From positions 1 through 38,787 of the forward strand of contig NZ_BPRB01000011.1 in NCBI RefSeq assembly GCF_022179685.1: DNA of 38,787 nt. The letters are read 5' to 3'. The translations under genes were made by a program, and so were the position numbers. Origin of the DNA: Methylobacterium trifolii. GTDB taxonomy: Bacteria; Pseudomonadota; Alphaproteobacteria; Rhizobiales; Beijerinckiaceae. The notes below the pieces were generated by a model. It made no database searches, was not told the DNA's origin, and was given only the letters and a program-made list of their open reading frames with translations. Each line of letters starts with the position of its first letter. Within the stretch, counting starts at the first letter, position 1. Shown here in pieces: positions 1 through 7,870 of the stretch.

Positions 1-1
1 C

Positions 2-565
2 GTCCCGTTCGCGCGCCTGCACCGAGCCTGGACGGCCTTCGCCCGCGATCGCCGGGGCGTCACGGTGGTCGAGTTCGGATTGCTCGCCCTCCCCTTCCTC
101 GGCCTGCTCTGCGTCGTCGTGGAGGCGGCCCTCCTCGTCTTCGCGCAGCAGACCCTGGACGTGGCGCTGGCGCGGGCGACGCGGGCCCTGCGCACCGGCG
201 ACTTCCAGGGGAATGCGGACGGGAGCGACCCGGCCTCGCGCCTGCGTAAGGTCATGTGCGGAGGCACCGTCGTGTTCTTCCGCTGCGAGGCCCTGCGCCT
301 CGACATGACCCGCGCGACCACCTTCAAGGCGGCCCAGGTCGCCCTGCCCTACGATTCCCAGAAGAAGACCTGGGCCGCCGGCTTCGGCACGCGTTTCGAC
401 TGCCCGCAGGGCGACGACATCATCGCCCTGCGGGCTGCAGTGGTCGTGCCCCGCCTCTTCGCGTTCCTCGACTTCACCAACCGGAGCATGGGCCCTGGCG
501 CCCAGTTGATGTTCGCGACCGCGATCTTCCGCGCCGAACCCTACGTCGAGAAGACCTGCCAGTGA
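2..565 (+). CDS. TadE-like pseudopilin/pilus assembly protein, 5' partial
   Basis: The reading frame is open to the left edge, so the start lies outside the window. The GTG at 65 would begin inside the conserved TadE motif (GVTVVEFGLLALPFLGLL), so it is unlikely to be the true start. The visible part has the short basic leader, the Glu of the TadE processing motif (VEF) and one hydrophobic segment, followed by a roughly 140-residue extracytoplasmic domain with Cys residues. TadE-family minor pseudopilins are inner-membrane proteins that take part in Flp/Tad pilus biogenesis; that role is family knowledge. The next gene starts with GTG inside this stop codon (overlap GTGA), so the two are translationally coupled. 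No other tad genes are visible, so the rest of the cluster may lie to the left. Confidence 0.8.
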   Translation, partial: VPFARLHRAWTAFARDRRGVTVVEFGLLALPFLGLLCVVVEAALLVFAQQTLDVALARATRALRTGDFQGNADGSDPASRLRKVMCGGTVVFFRCEALRLDMTRATTFKAAQVALPYDSQKKTWAAGFGTRFDCPQGDDIIALRAAVVVPRLFAFLDFTNRSMGPGAQLMFATAIFRAEPYVEKTCQ

Positions 566-1134
566 GGGGCGCGCTCGCCCGGTTCGCGGCGGCACGCGGC
601 GGCGCGAGCGCGGTGGAGTTCGCCTTCATCGCCCCGCTCTTGCTCGGCCTGTTCATGGGGGCGGTGGAGATCCCCCGCGCCATCGCCACGGGGGACCGCC
701 TCGCCCTCGCGGCCGGCACCTTGGCCGACCTGATCGCGCGGGACGATTCCTCGGCCCTGCCGGACATCTTCGCCTCCGCCCAGACCGTCGCCGCGCCCTA
801 CAGCCTCGACGGCGCGGGCATCGTCCTGACGGCCGCGGGCGTCTACCAGGATGGCGACGCCTTCGTCGCGAAGGTCTGCTCCAGCGTGCAGCAGAACGAC
901 GAGGCCCGCGCTGCCGGATCGACGATCGGGCCCGCGCCGGCCGGGATGACCACCAACGGGGCCCGTTTCGTGATGGCGGAGGTGCGGATGCGCTACCACG
1001 CGATCTTCAGCATGATCCCGGTGCTCAACAGCTGGTCCTTCGCCTACAAGACGGTCTGGCCCATCCGCGAGGGCAAGACCTACAACGGGCAGGCGGAGGT
1101 GGTGCTGCCCGGCGGCAAGCCCTGCCCCCGCTGA
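562..1134 (+). CDS. TadE/TadG-like pseudopilin
   Basis: A 190-residue protein starting at the GTG that overlaps the upstream stop by 4 bases. The longer upstream extension of this frame is a shadow of the first gene. The N-terminus has a short basic stretch, then GGASAVEFAFIAPLLLGLF, the TadE-like motif with Glu at the expected position and a single transmembrane helix. The remaining ~150 residues are predicted extracytoplasmic and contain two Cys (one in KVCSS, one in the C-terminal KPCPR). It is a second minor pseudopilin paired with the preceding gene, a usual arrangement at Tad loci. It could equally be named TadE or TadG-like; its short length favours TadE. Confidence 0.78.
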   Translation: MRGALARFAAARGGASAVEFAFIAPLLLGLFMGAVEIPRAIATGDRLALAAGTLADLIARDDSSALPDIFASAQTVAAPYSLDGAGIVLTAAGVYQDGDAFVAKVCSSVQQNDEARAAGSTIGPAPAGMTTNGARFVMAEVRMRYHAIFSMIPVLNSWSFAYKTVWPIREGKTYNGQAEVVLPGGKPCPR

Positions 1135-1213
1135 CGGGCCCGCCCTTGGGCCGTAGCCGCGCGGAACCGTCCGCCGAGCCCGGACTTTCGCTCGATCCCA
1201 TACGCGTCGAGGA

Positions 1214-2548
1214 ATGCCCGTGCCCGCCTGGATCGAACACGCCGTCTGGTGGCAGGTCTTCCCGCTCGGCTTCGTCGGCGCCGAACCGGAGGGCAGACCG
1301 GGCTTGGCCCCGGTCCACCGCCTCGGCCAGCTGCATCCCTGGCTCGACTACGCGGTCGAACTCGGCGCCTCCGGCCTCGCCCTCGGGCCGGTCTGTTCCG
1401 CCTCCACCCACGGCTACGATACGGTCGACCATTTCCGGATCGACCCGCGGCTCGGCGACGAGGCCGATTTCGACGCGCTCATCGCCGCCGCCCGCGCCCG
1501 CGGGCTGCGCGTGCTGCTCGACGGGGTGTTCAACCATGTCGGCCGGGACTTTCCCGCCTTCGCCCGCGTGCTGCACGAGGGGCCGCAGGCGCCGAAGGCG
1601 TCCTGGTTCAAGCTGTCCTGGCCGCGGGGCCGGACGCCGGGCACGGAGCCCGACTATCACTGCTTCGAGGGGCACCGGCAGCTCGTGACCCTGAACCACG
1701 ACGAGCCGCAGGTCGCCGACTACGTCGCGCGGGTGATGGAGCACTGGCTCGAGCGCGGCGCCGACGGCTGGCGGCTGGACGCGGCCTACGCCGTGCCGCG
1801 CCGGTTCTGGGCCGAGGTGCTGGGACGGGTCCGGGCCGCCCATCCGGACGCCTACGTCGTCGGCGAGGTGATCCACGGCGACTATGCCGGGATCGTCGCG
1901 GAGACCGGCATGGATGCCGTGACCCAGTACGAGTTGTGGAAGGCGGTCTGGAGCGCGTTGAACGACCGCAACCTGCACGAACTCGCCCACGCGCTGGAGC
2001 GGCACAACGGCTTCCTCGACGCCTTCGTACCCCTGACCTTCGTGGGCAACCACGACGTCACCCGCATCGCCAGCCAGCTCAAGGACGAGCGCCACCTGCC
2101 GCACGCGCTCGCCGTGCTGTTCACGTGTGGCGGCACGCCCTCGATCTATGCCGGCGACGAGCAGGCGTTCCGGGGCGTGAAGGAGCACCGGGCCGGCGGC
2201 GACGACGCGATCCGCCCGGCCTTTCCGGCCTCACCCGTGGACCTCGCGCCCGAGGGCCGGCCGGTGTTCCGGCTGCACCAGGCGCTGATCGGCCTGCGCC
2301 GCCGCCATCCCCGCCTGCATCGCGCGAGAGCCAAGAAAATCCACCTCGCCAACGAGCAGGCCGTGTTCGGGTTCGGCACGGGCGAGGGGCGCCTGCTGCT
2401 CGCCCTCAACCTCGCGGATTCCGCGGCCGACTTGCCGGCGCCCGACGCCCGCGCGGTCGAAGCGGGCGAGGCGGAACTGCGCGCCGGCGGATCGGCCGCC
2501 GCGCGGCTGACGCTTCCGGCCCATGGCTGGGCGATCCTGTCGGTCTGA
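1214..2548 (+). CDS. GH13 alpha-amylase-family glycosidase
   Basis: A 444-residue cytoplasmic protein (no signal peptide) with the four GH13 signature regions in order: region I DGVFNH at D103-H108, region II GWRLDAAY with nucleophile D189, region III VVGEVIH with acid/base E218, and region IV GNHDVTR with transition-state stabiliser D281. It is short for the family: a (beta/alpha)8 barrel plus a brief C-terminal beta domain, without an N-terminal CBM domain. It probably acts on alpha-glucan or maltooligosaccharide, but the substrate cannot be read from the sequence. GTG at 1220 is a possible alternative start, because GAGGAA lies 5 bases before it but almost touches the ATG at 1214. It starts 79 bp after the TadE pair and is probably a separate transcription unit. 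Confidence 0.88.
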   Translation: MPVPAWIEHAVWWQVFPLGFVGAEPEGRPGLAPVHRLGQLHPWLDYAVELGASGLALGPVCSASTHGYDTVDHFRIDPRLGDEADFDALIAAARARGLRVLLDGVFNHVGRDFPAFARVLHEGPQAPKASWFKLSWPRGRTPGTEPDYHCFEGHRQLVTLNHDEPQVADYVARVMEHWLERGADGWRLDAAYAVPRRFWAEVLGRVRAAHPDAYVVGEVIHGDYAGIVAETGMDAVTQYELWKAVWSALNDRNLHELAHALERHNGFLDAFVPLTFVGNHDVTRIASQLKDERHLPHALAVLFTCGGTPSIYAGDEQAFRGVKEHRAGGDDAIRPAFPASPVDLAPEGRPVFRLHQALIGLRRRHPRLHRARAKKIHLANEQAVFGFGTGEGRLLLALNLADSAADLPAPDARAVEAGEAELRAGGSAAARLTLPAHGWAILSV

Positions 2549-2652
2549 GCGACCTGGCCGGGAAAAATCACCGCCTGCCCGGAACCCGTCGACAGTCGGC
2601 TCATTGTCAAAGTCGGGGCATGGTGCTCCGCCAGCGAAGAGGAGACTGACCG

Positions 2653-2739
2653 ATGAGCAATCGCGGCATCCACCCTCGCACCCGTCGTGCCACCGACGCC
2701 GACCAGGACGATCCGCCCAACAGGCACCGGCAGGGATAG
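2653..2739 (+). CDS. possible 28-residue small protein
   Basis: An ORF of 28 codons beginning MSNRGIHPRT and ending NRHRQG. It is very hydrophilic, rich in Arg, Asp and His, with no membrane segment. Support comes from a strong Shine-Dalgarno (AAGAGGAGA ending 7 bases before the ATG) and a canonical intrinsic terminator about 100 bp downstream on the same strand. I recognise no family. It could instead be a leader peptide or part of a small RNA ending at that terminator. Confidence 0.4.
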   Translation: MSNRGIHPRTRRATDADQDDPPNRHRQG

Positions 2740-2839
2740 TGGCTTCAGGCGGCGCACACGGTCGAGTTCCCCCGCGCGGTCCGATACCCGCGGGGCCGTC
2801 AGCTCCCGAAACGCCCTGAAACGTGGACCCTGCATCGAG

Positions 2840-2871
2840 CCCGCCGGCACCTAGCCGGCGGGTCTTTTTTT
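2840..2871 (+). terminator. intrinsic terminator
   Basis: A perfect 9-bp stem CCCGCCGGC / GCCGGCGGG with a 5-base loop, followed by TCTTTTTTT. The U-tract lies on the plus-strand side, so it terminates rightward transcription from the GH13/28-codon ORF. It also stops read-through into the oppositely oriented regulator gene, whose stop codon is 5 bp beyond it. Confidence 0.85.
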
Positions 2872-2875
2872 GTCT

Positions 2876-3637
2876 TCAGGACGGGCAGGTGAAGAAGAGG
2901 GCGTAGGAATCCTCGCACACCCGGCCGAGCTGGCGGCGGCAGGCGGCGTAGTCCGGCAGGTCCGGCGTGATGCGGCCGTAGGCGACGGACGGGGCGCTGC
3001 GCTCCGGGATCAAGGCGATGGGGCTCGCTGCCGGGGTGAGCTGCGAGCCGCGCCCCGCATGCAGGGTGGTGAGCACCCCGTACATCTCCCCCTGGATGGT
3101 CGGGCGCCCGAGCATGGCGATGCGGTACTGCCCCTGCCAGTTGGTGACGAGATAGATCGTGCCGGACTGGTTCGGCACCGAGACGTGCCCGGTCTGGGCG
3201 AAGGGGGCATCCAGGCGCTCCGCCTCGCGAAAGACCAGCCGGGCGGCCTCCGCATCCCAGGCGATCTCGGTGCGATAGGCGAAGAGCGCGCCCGCCGCTC
3301 CGAAGGAGGGCCGGAGCGTGAGGTAGCGGCCCTCCAGCCAGGCCGCCGATTCGCGGGAATAGGAGCCGAGTTCCTCCGGGGCATGGCGGGGCGCGGCCAG
3401 AGTCGGCGCGGCCCGCTCCGCGGCCTCGCGCAGGCGCTGGCCCAGGGCCTCCTCCAGGCGGATCGTGGTCGCCAGGGTGAAGGGGCGCCGGCCGGAGAGG
3501 GCCTTCTCGAGAGTCGAGATACTGATGCGCGCCTCGTCGGCGAGCGCCTGGCGCGAGATCCGCCGCCGGGCCAGCGCCTCGCGCACGGCCTGGGCGATGG
3601 CGCGGCTCTGAGCCTCCGGCAGCTCGGTCTCGGTCAA
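2876..3637 (-). CDS. HTH (XRE-type) regulator with C-terminal effector-like domain
   Basis: A 253-residue protein. Residues about 12-67 form a Cro/C1-type helix-turn-helix (RRRISRQALADEARISISTLEKAL). It is followed by a ~180-residue domain of unknown type rich in beta strands (GTIYLVTNWQGQYRIAMLG) with two Cys in the C-terminal CRRQLGRVCED. The start is TTG, with no clear Shine-Dalgarno before it, and a periodic triple repeat lies 26-51 bp upstream (see 3663-3688), consistent with autoregulation. It lies 74 bp downstream of the sortase gene in the same direction, so it may be co-transcribed with the sortase pair, but the repeat suggests its own promoter. Its targets are not known from sequence. 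Confidence 0.75.
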   Translation of the reverse strand: MTETELPEAQSRAIAQAVREALARRRISRQALADEARISISTLEKALSGRRPFTLATTIRLEEALGQRLREAAERAAPTLAAPRHAPEELGSYSRESAAWLEGRYLTLRPSFGAAGALFAYRTEIAWDAEAARLVFREAERLDAPFAQTGHVSVPNQSGTIYLVTNWQGQYRIAMLGRPTIQGEMYGVLTTLHAGRGSQLTPAASPIALIPERSAPSVAYGRITPDLPDYAACRRQLGRVCEDSYALFFTCPS

Positions 3638-3662
3638 GGATGCGGTCCGTTACGGTTCGTGC

Positions 3663-3688
3663 CCGCACAGATCCGCACGAAACCGCAC
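3663..3688 (-). promoter_or_regulatory. three 10-bp-phased GTGCGG repeats (candidate operator)
   Basis: Read on the minus strand, the hexamer GTGCGG occurs three times at exactly 10-bp spacing (plus-strand CCGCAC at 3663, 3673 and 3683). It lies directly upstream of the TTG start of the HTH regulator. Spacing of one helical turn is typical of cooperative binding by a regulator on one DNA face. An overlapping imperfect dyad (CGGTTTCGTGC and GCACGAACCG) spans the same stretch. The repeat is seen directly; its role as an autoregulatory operator is inferred. Confidence 0.5.
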
Positions 3689-3711
3689 AGCTTGGCAAGC
3701 CTGCGACGGCC

Positions 3712-4296
3712 TCAGCCCTCCTTCACGAGGTCCGCCTCGACGACGAGCCGCAGCGGCCCCGGCGCCAGCCCGTCCAGGGGCCAGCAGGTCGAGAGCGCCA
3801 GATGCCACCCTGGCGCGTCCGGGTCGATCCCGGACGCGTCCCAGGGGACCACACGGCGTCCGGTGACGCGAAACCGCAAAGTTCGCCCGTCGCGCCGGGT
3901 GACGGAGACTGCATCCCCCGGCTTCACATCGCCCAGCACCGCGAACTGGGTGTCGCGGTGGGCCGCATAGACCGCCGTGCCGGGCTCGCCCGCCTCCGGC
4001 GTGCCGGGGACATGGCCGGGGCCGAAGGCCAGGGCCTGACCGTTGCTGCCGCGGAGCGCTATGAAACTGCGGCCCGCGAGCGTCAGCCGGGCGACCGGCT
4101 CGGTGTCGGCCGAGGGCCAGGGGCGCACGGGGCGTCCCTCGACGAGGCTCCGCGCGAAGGCCCGCTCCAGCAGCACCTGAGCCAGGGCAGCCTTGGCCGG
4201 GACCCAGGCCGCCTCGCCCGCCAGTCCCAGGCCGCAGGCGAGAAGGAGGGCGGCCAAGGCCGCCCTCCCCCGGTGGACGACGCGCGCCTGCATCAC
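3712..4296 (-). CDS. class GN (proteobacterial) sortase
   Basis: A 194-residue transpeptidase with an N-terminal membrane helix (residues ~12-30) and a sortase fold. The catalytic triad is visible: His113 in AAHRD, Cys171 in LALSTCWP and Arg183 in GPLRLVVEA. The TLSTC-type motif followed by W-P is characteristic of the class GN sortases of Gram-negatives. The enzyme cleaves a C-terminal sorting signal and attaches the protein to a surface acceptor not known for this class. Its ATG overlaps the stop of the upstream VIT/VWA gene by 4 bases (ATGA), and that gene ends with a matching signal, making a dedicated enzyme-substrate pair. Confidence 0.9.
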   Translation of the reverse strand: MMQARVVHRGRAALAALLLACGLGLAGEAAWVPAKAALAQVLLERAFARSLVEGRPVRPWPSADTEPVARLTLAGRSFIALRGSNGQALAFGPGHVPGTPEAGEPGTAVYAAHRDTQFAVLGDVKPGDAVSVTRRDGRTLRFRVTGRRVVPWDASGIDPDAPGWHLALSTCWPLDGLAPGPLRLVVEADLVKEG

Positions 4297-6440
4297 CGGA
4301 CCATCCGCACGGCCCGGCTCAAACCGAGGCCGAGAGCCAGCAGCATCAGGCCGAGGAGCAGGCGCCGCTCGTAGCCGGCCGCCGTCTGCGGCAGGCTCAC
4401 GCTCGCAGGCGCCGGGCGGATGTCCTCGGCGCGGCGCTCGCGGGGCGGGAGCGCTTGGTGGACGGGCCTGCCCGCCCCCTCCCCGAACACGCTGGCGAAA
4501 TCCCAGCCGGCGGGCAGGTTCAGGGGCAGGTCGACTTCGGCCAGCGGGGTGCCCGCAGGACGGCGCGGGGTGGCGTCGACGGCCACCAGGCTGGTGAGCC
4601 GGGTCATCAGCTTGTGCTCCAGGGCGAGGTTCAGGATCGTCGCGTCGGCGGCCGTCGGGCTCAGGCGGCCGGTGATGCGCGCGGCCTCGGCCTCGTCGAT
4701 GTTAGCCCGCGCCCAGACCTTGGAGATGCCTCGGCCCTCGACGGCGGCCGACAGCGGCAGGGTCCGCCGCCAGGGCCTGTCGCCGACGCGGCCCGTTATC
4801 GTGAGGCTGCCCGCGCCCTCCGGCATCCGGGCGGAGAGCACCACCGGCTCGCCCTGGTAGAGGTCCGGCAGGGGCGTCGGCGTCACCTCGGCGCCCTCTT
4901 CCGAGAAGGTCGCGACGAGGTCGGTGACCGCGGGGCTCTCCAGCTTGGAGAACAGGGCGCGGGTGCGCTCGGCGACCTGGTCGATGGTGGCGATGGCGGT
5001 GAAGCTGCCCCGGCCGAGTTCGGCCGCGTGGCGCATCAGGTGCCCGTTCGGGGCCGAGCCGATGCCGACCATGAACAGGCGCGAGCGTCCGAGCCCCTGG
5101 GCGATCGCGGCGAAGATCTGCTGCTCGTTGCCGATGGCCCCGTCCGTGAGGAACACCACCTGCCGCACGCGGGTGCGCTCCTCGGGGCGGGGATCGGCCA
5201 GGGCCGCCTTGAGGGGGGCCAGCATCTCCGTGCCGCCGCGGGCCTCAAGGCCCGCCACGAAGGTGCGGGCGGTCTGGAGACGGCCCTCGTCGGCAGCGAC
5301 GGAATCGGGAAACAGCACGTCCATCGAGTCGTCGAAGCGGATCACGTTGAAGCGGTCCTGCGGCGAGAGTCGGTCGAGGGCCGCGAGCAGGCTCGCCTTG
5401 GCCTGCCGCATCGAGGCGCCGGCCATGGAGCCGGAATTGTCGATGACGAAGGTCACGTCGCGGGGCCGGCGCGGGGCGGGATCGGCCTCCGGCGGGGTCA
5501 CGCTCGCCAGGACGAAGCTCTGGCCGCCGACGCGCTCGCGAAACAGGCCGAGGCTCGGTGCGGCCGTCGGCGCCGGCTCCCAGGTCAGCTCGAAGTCCCG
5601 GTCTGCCGGCACGATGCCGTCCGCGAGGCGGATCAGGCGGGAGTCGGGCTCCGTCTCGGTGACGCGGACCTGATGGGTGGCGCTGCGCAGGCTGCCGACG
5701 GGAAAGCCCGCGTTCAGGCGCACGGTGAGCGTCACAGGGTTGACCGGGGCGTGGCGGGACGGGTCGAGCACCGGCGGGCTGATCCGGTCGCGGTCGGCCA
5801 CCGGGTCGGAGGCGGGCCGCTCGGAGGCGAGGTCGAGCACCGGCGGCGCGGGATGGTAGCGGGGCGCCACGACCAGGGGCACGCGCAGGGCGTAGGTGCC
5901 GCTCGAGACCGCGACGGTCTGCTGGTACTCGATCTGCACCAGCACGGTCTCGCCGGGCCCGATGTTGGCGACCGCGTTGGTGAAGACGTTCGGCCGTTCC
6001 TGCTCGGTCAGGGCGGCTGCCTTTCCTGCACTCTTGGCGGCCTCGTAGGTCCGCCTGGCCGCGGCCCGCTCGCGGATGTCGGCGACGATGACGCGATCGC
6101 CGACCACCAGCTTCATGGCGTCGACGGCCGCATCCTCCGGCAGGGGGTAGACGTAGGTGCCCTCCATCCACTTGTCGGTGGTGTTGCGGAAGGCCTGCGT
6201 GACGACGGCGCGGGCGGTCGGGCCGCTGACCTCGATGGTCACGTCGGTCTTGAGGCGTGGGGCCTCGACCGGGGCGGCGTTCGGTCCGGAACCGCGCAGG
6301 AGCAGGCTGCCGCTCGCCGGCCCCGGCATGGCGCGCGCCGAGGCGAGGGAGACCAGGAGCGCCAGGAGGGCGAGGAAGAGGGGCGACAGGGCCGAGACGG
6401 TCCGCGGCCGTCGCTCGGAAGCGAGAAGGGGCGTGAGCAT
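4293..6440 (-). CDS. VIT/VWA-domain sortase-target surface protein
   Basis: About 715 residues from the chosen ATG at 6440. A GGAG lies 9 bases upstream of that ATG but touches the alternative ATG at 6449. An N-terminal signal sequence (hydrophobic LFLALLALLVSLASARA) precedes a vault inter-alpha-trypsin (VIT) domain. A von Willebrand A domain follows, with an intact MIDAS motif DNSGSM near residue 332. The C-terminus is a classical sorting signal: LPQTA, a hydrophobic helix (LLLGLMLLALGLGL) and a basic tail (RAVRMVR). This architecture matches the family annotated as marine proteobacterial sortase target protein. The protein is predicted to be exported and anchored by the adjacent class GN sortase. 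Its ligand is unknown; metal-dependent adhesion is the family-level expectation. Confidence 0.88.
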   Translation of the reverse strand: MLTPLLASERRPRTVSALSPLFLALLALLVSLASARAMPGPASGSLLLRGSGPNAAPVEAPRLKTDVTIEVSGPTARAVVTQAFRNTTDKWMEGTYVYPLPEDAAVDAMKLVVGDRVIVADIRERAAARRTYEAAKSAGKAAALTEQERPNVFTNAVANIGPGETVLVQIEYQQTVAVSSGTYALRVPLVVAPRYHPAPPVLDLASERPASDPVADRDRISPPVLDPSRHAPVNPVTLTVRLNAGFPVGSLRSATHQVRVTETEPDSRLIRLADGIVPADRDFELTWEPAPTAAPSLGLFRERVGGQSFVLASVTPPEADPAPRRPRDVTFVIDNSGSMAGASMRQAKASLLAALDRLSPQDRFNVIRFDDSMDVLFPDSVAADEGRLQTARTFVAGLEARGGTEMLAPLKAALADPRPEERTRVRQVVFLTDGAIGNEQQIFAAIAQGLGRSRLFMVGIGSAPNGHLMRHAAELGRGSFTAIATIDQVAERTRALFSKLESPAVTDLVATFSEEGAEVTPTPLPDLYQGEPVVLSARMPEGAGSLTITGRVGDRPWRRTLPLSAAVEGRGISKVWARANIDEAEAARITGRLSPTAADATILNLALEHKLMTRLTSLVAVDATPRRPAGTPLAEVDLPLNLPAGWDFASVFGEGAGRPVHQALPPRERRAEDIRPAPASVSLPQTAAGYERRLLLGLMLLALGLGLSRAVRMVR

Positions 6441-6586
6441 GGTCGACATCTCCGGGCCGGCCGGTGTGGCCGGGTCGATCCGGAGGCTCGGGCAGGCGGG
6501 CCGCCGCCGCCACGGGAAGCTTCGCCCATTCTCGGCCCCGATCCGCACGGGGATTGCGCCATCAGGCGGAGCCGTGCGCACCTCGT

Positions 6587-6600
6587 GCGGACGTGTCCGC
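6587..6600. promoter_or_regulatory. 14-bp dyad upstream of the sortase-target gene
   Basis: The perfect inverted repeat GCGGAC-GT-GTCCGC lies about 150 bp upstream of the start of the sortase-target gene, in the ~200-bp gap before the AraC-type gene. It includes one copy of GTGCGG (6585-6590), the hexamer repeated at 3663-3688. Another CCGCAC occurs at 6543-6548. A shared regulator is possible, but such short GC-rich words also occur by chance here. Confidence 0.25.
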
Positions 6601-6642
6601 TCCCGGCCGGGGTCGTCCGCATATTGCAGGCCGCATCGCTCT

Positions 6643-7692
6643 TCAGCGCTGGGCGGTCCGCGCCAGTGCCGTGTGGCGGTAATCGCTCGGGCTCATGCCG
6701 TAGCGGTTGCGAAAGCGGCGGGAGAAGTGAGACTGGCTCACGAAGCCGCAGCCGTAGGCCAGATCGCTCAAAGGCACGTGGAGGCTGGCCGGATCGGACA
6801 GGCGCTGCGCGGCCGTCTCGATCCGGCGCTGCCAGATCCAGGCGGCGACGTTGCGCCCGTGTTCGCGAAACAGCGTTTGCAGGTGGCGCAGCGACACGCC
6901 CACCGCGGCGGCGACCTGTGACGGGTCGAGGTCGGGGTCGCGGAAGTTTGCCGCAACGTAGGCTTTAGCCCGCTGGACGATCAGCGTCCCGTGCAGGGCT
7001 CTCGGCGTCTCCATCGCCATGCGCTCCGCGACGCTGGCGACGACAAGGTCGATACCCACCGAGGTCATGCGTTCGGCCGCATGCGGCGTCAGCCGATCGC
7101 CCATGCGCAGCAGGTCGGAGAGGAACGACCGAGCCAAGGTCGCGACCGGCAGGTGGCTGTTCACCGTCAACCCGGCGAAGTGGCGAGCCGAACCCAGCAT
7201 GCCCTCCAATCGACCACGCGGGATCTGGATGGCCAGCACTTCGACGTGTCCGTTGTGTTCGAGCGTCCATGGTGTATTCGTGTCGCGTATCGAGAAATCC
7301 CCGGTTCCATCCGTGGTCGATCGGTCGTTCTGGCCTGCGCAGACAGAGCCGGACAGCACCATGCTCATAAACAGATGATCGGTTTTATTGTTCTCGTGCC
7401 GGAGCGTTTGCGGTGTCGTCGCCGCTCTCAGATTGCTCAAGGCGAATTTCGTGAACACCAGACCCCCGATGCTGGTGCCATCTATCGACGCATGGAATGG
7501 ATCATCGTTCAGGGAGCTCTGCGCCATCGGAACGATACGATCCTCACAGATCTCGCGCCACCGGCGAAAGCGGTCTCCGGGTTGCACTCCGTCGGTTGAA
7601 AATATTCTTTGAATCGCTGCAGTCCTGCCTGACCCGATTGTTACGATCGGCAACCGCGAGAGTTCCCCGAGCGCGCGTCCGCAGGGACGCAT
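6643..7692 (-). CDS. AraC-family transcriptional regulator
   Basis: A 349-residue protein. The N-terminal ~200 residues resemble the AraC_binding_2 sensing domain (FRRWREICEDRIVPM, then a cupin-like region). The C-terminal ~100 residues carry two helix-turn-helix units, including DPSQVAAAVGVSLRHLQTLF and the AraC signature ending SQSHFSRRFRNRYGMSPSDYR. The effector cannot be identified. The start is uncertain: the ATG at 7692 lacks a good Shine-Dalgarno, and homologues of this class usually begin closer to QRIFSTDGVQPGDRF. Base composition is visibly less GC-rich than its neighbours, especially around 7280-7620, suggesting a more recent arrival or weaker codon selection. It stands alone on the minus strand between the sortase operon and the dehydrogenase. 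Confidence 0.85.
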   Translation of the reverse strand: MRPCGRALGELSRLPIVTIGSGRTAAIQRIFSTDGVQPGDRFRRWREICEDRIVPMAQSSLNDDPFHASIDGTSIGGLVFTKFALSNLRAATTPQTLRHENNKTDHLFMSMVLSGSVCAGQNDRSTTDGTGDFSIRDTNTPWTLEHNGHVEVLAIQIPRGRLEGMLGSARHFAGLTVNSHLPVATLARSFLSDLLRMGDRLTPHAAERMTSVGIDLVVASVAERMAMETPRALHGTLIVQRAKAYVAANFRDPDLDPSQVAAAVGVSLRHLQTLFREHGRNVAAWIWQRRIETAAQRLSDPASLHVPLSDLAYGCGFVSQSHFSRRFRNRYGMSPSDYRHTALARTAQR

Positions 7693-7768
7693 GGGGCCCT
7701 ACGGCCTTCCGGCCTTGAATATCGTCGGCCTCGGCATCGGGCGGTTCGCACACCCGATCCATCGGCAT

Positions 7769-7793
7769 CGATCCCGATCGGCGACCGGGATCG
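7769..7793 (-). terminator. hairpin downstream of the 2-hydroxyacid dehydrogenase
   Basis: A perfect 8-bp inverted repeat CGATCCCG / CGGGATCG with a 9-base loop, about 78 bp past the dehydrogenase stop. No U-tract follows on either strand, so a terminator role is only tentative. Confidence 0.3.
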
Positions 7794-7870
7794 GGGCGTC
7801 CGGCGACCGCCCGTGGCCTGCAGGGTCGGGCGGGCAGACGGTCAAGAGCGGTATCCGTCGCCGTTCGGCA

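Noticed and set aside
3663..3688. The triple GTGCGG repeat as a CRISPR or minisatellite
   Set aside because: Units are only 10 bp with a 6-base conserved core, far too short for CRISPR; the promoter position fits an operator better.
4455..6968. An 837-codon frame opposite the sortase-target gene
   Set aside because: No recognisable fold or ribosome site; the opposing frame encodes intact VIT, VWA and sorting-signal elements.
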